A stretch of 64,000 nucleotides of DNA, from positions 462,247 to 526,246 of the forward strand of contig NZ_SZVO01000003.1 of the NCBI RefSeq assembly GCF_005280585.1, written 5' to 3'. Within the stretch, counting starts at the first letter, position 1; each line of letters opens with the position of its first letter. The notes under the pieces were generated by a model. That model saw only the letters and a list, made by a program, of their open reading frames with translations, ran no database searches and was not told the origin of the DNA. Of the stretch, positions 63,739-64,000 are shown in pieces. Both the position numbers and the translations under genes were made by a program. The stretch is from Dyadobacter frigoris. Its GTDB lineage: Bacteria > Bacteroidota > Bacteroidia > Cytophagales > Spirosomataceae.

Positions 63739-64000
63739 GAGAGCCAGTCGTTAAACTTGTTGAATCTCACCTCAAACAAGTTTTAATGAAAACGAATTTC
63801 ACAGAAATGACTGACTCTCAATGGCAATTTGTAGAAAAAATAATTGACAACAAAAGATCAAGAAAACATTCCTTGCGAACCATAGTAAATGCCATATTAT
63901 GGTTAAATGAAACTGGTGTTCAATGGCGGAATATAGATAGCAAATATCCTGCTTGGCAGACAATTTACTATCATTTTAGGCAATTTAAACTACGTGGGAT
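63739..64000 (+). mobile_element. Left end of an IS5-family insertion sequence (cut by the window edge)
   Basis: A region starting about GAGAGCCAGTCG (63739) precedes the transposase gene, and probably is the left terminal repeat; the right end is outside the window, so neither the repeat pair nor a target duplication can be checked. Identification rests on the transposase. Confidence 0.65.
63786..64000 (+). CDS. IS5-family transposase, N-terminal part (partial)
   Basis: The open frame begins MKTNFTEMTDSQWQFVEKII and continues with LRTIVNAILWLNETGVQWRN, then YPAWQTIYYHFRQFKLRG up to the window edge (71 codons). MTDxQW and the W-R-x-IP-like WRNIDSKYPAWQTIYYHF block are the DUF4096-type N-terminal region of IS5/IS1031-like transposases. 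The DDE catalytic part lies beyond the window. Confidence 0.88.
   Translation, partial: MKTNFTEMTDSQWQFVEKIIDNKRSRKHSLRTIVNAILWLNETGVQWRNIDSKYPAWQTIYYHFRQFKLRG

Overview
The window looks like chromosome of a free-living Bacteroidota bacterium. The order Cytophagales, near Dyadobacter or Spirosoma, is my guess from overall gene style. Supporting signs are two SusC/SusD pairs, a FecI-type sigma factor with a FecR anti-sigma factor and an STN-domain SusC, a type IX secretion (T9SS) sorting domain, a menaquinone gene, many secreted proteins with N-terminal signal peptides, no clear Shine-Dalgarno sites, and several TAnnTTTG promoter elements typical of this phylum. I found no rRNA or tRNA genes, CRISPR array or prophage.

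Layout. 1-5.9 kb: the end of alaS, a CHRD lipoprotein, a surface protein made of 16-residue repeats, an array of eight ~89-bp palindromic repeats abutting a REP-associated (RAYT/IS200-like) transposase, a DUF3820 protein, pncB and a small XRE regulator. 5.9-13 kb: a self-regulated uptake locus read leftward as sigma factor, FecR, STN-SusC, SusD. 13.4-25.2 kb: a TonB-dependent-receptor-like barrel, pgk, a FAN1-like nuclease, an outer-membrane protein, an EEP-family phosphatase, a 52-bp tandem repeat and two M16 peptidases, the second lacking the zinc site. 25.3-33.6 kb: an M20 amidohydrolase and a second SusCD pair, divergent from a sugar isomerase/epimerase. 33.6-38.6 kb: a T9SS cargo protein, an AlgX/SGNH-like protein and an MBOAT acyltransferase broken by one in-frame stop codon. 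38.9-49 kb: a 2-oxoglutarate oxygenase with a chromate transporter, a GH3/beta-lactamase fusion, a toxin-antitoxin pair, an M28 peptidase, trehalase with a YdeI-like protein, and a PhzF protein. 49-64 kb: a DMT transporter, an OmpA/LamG fusion, pth, pyrR, a secreted unknown, argS, glutathione peroxidase, DUF5618, menA, a tandem SGNH hydrolase, a second and larger 16-residue-repeat protein fused to STN and carboxypeptidase-regulatory domains, a small DGTxDKR-repeat protein, and the start of an IS5-family insertion sequence cut by the window edge.

How the genes work together. Housekeeping genes (alaS, pgk, pth, pyrR, argS, menA, pncB) are scattered singly among envelope and nutrient-scavenging genes. 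The first SusCD locus carries its own signalling genes but no enzyme. The second has no regulator but sits beside an amidohydrolase and a sugar isomerase. No clearly new defence or biosynthetic system is visible. The points most worth a second look are the RAYT with its repeat array, whose last unit supplies the transposase stop codon; the paired repeat-solenoid surface proteins; and the nonsense-interrupted MBOAT operon.
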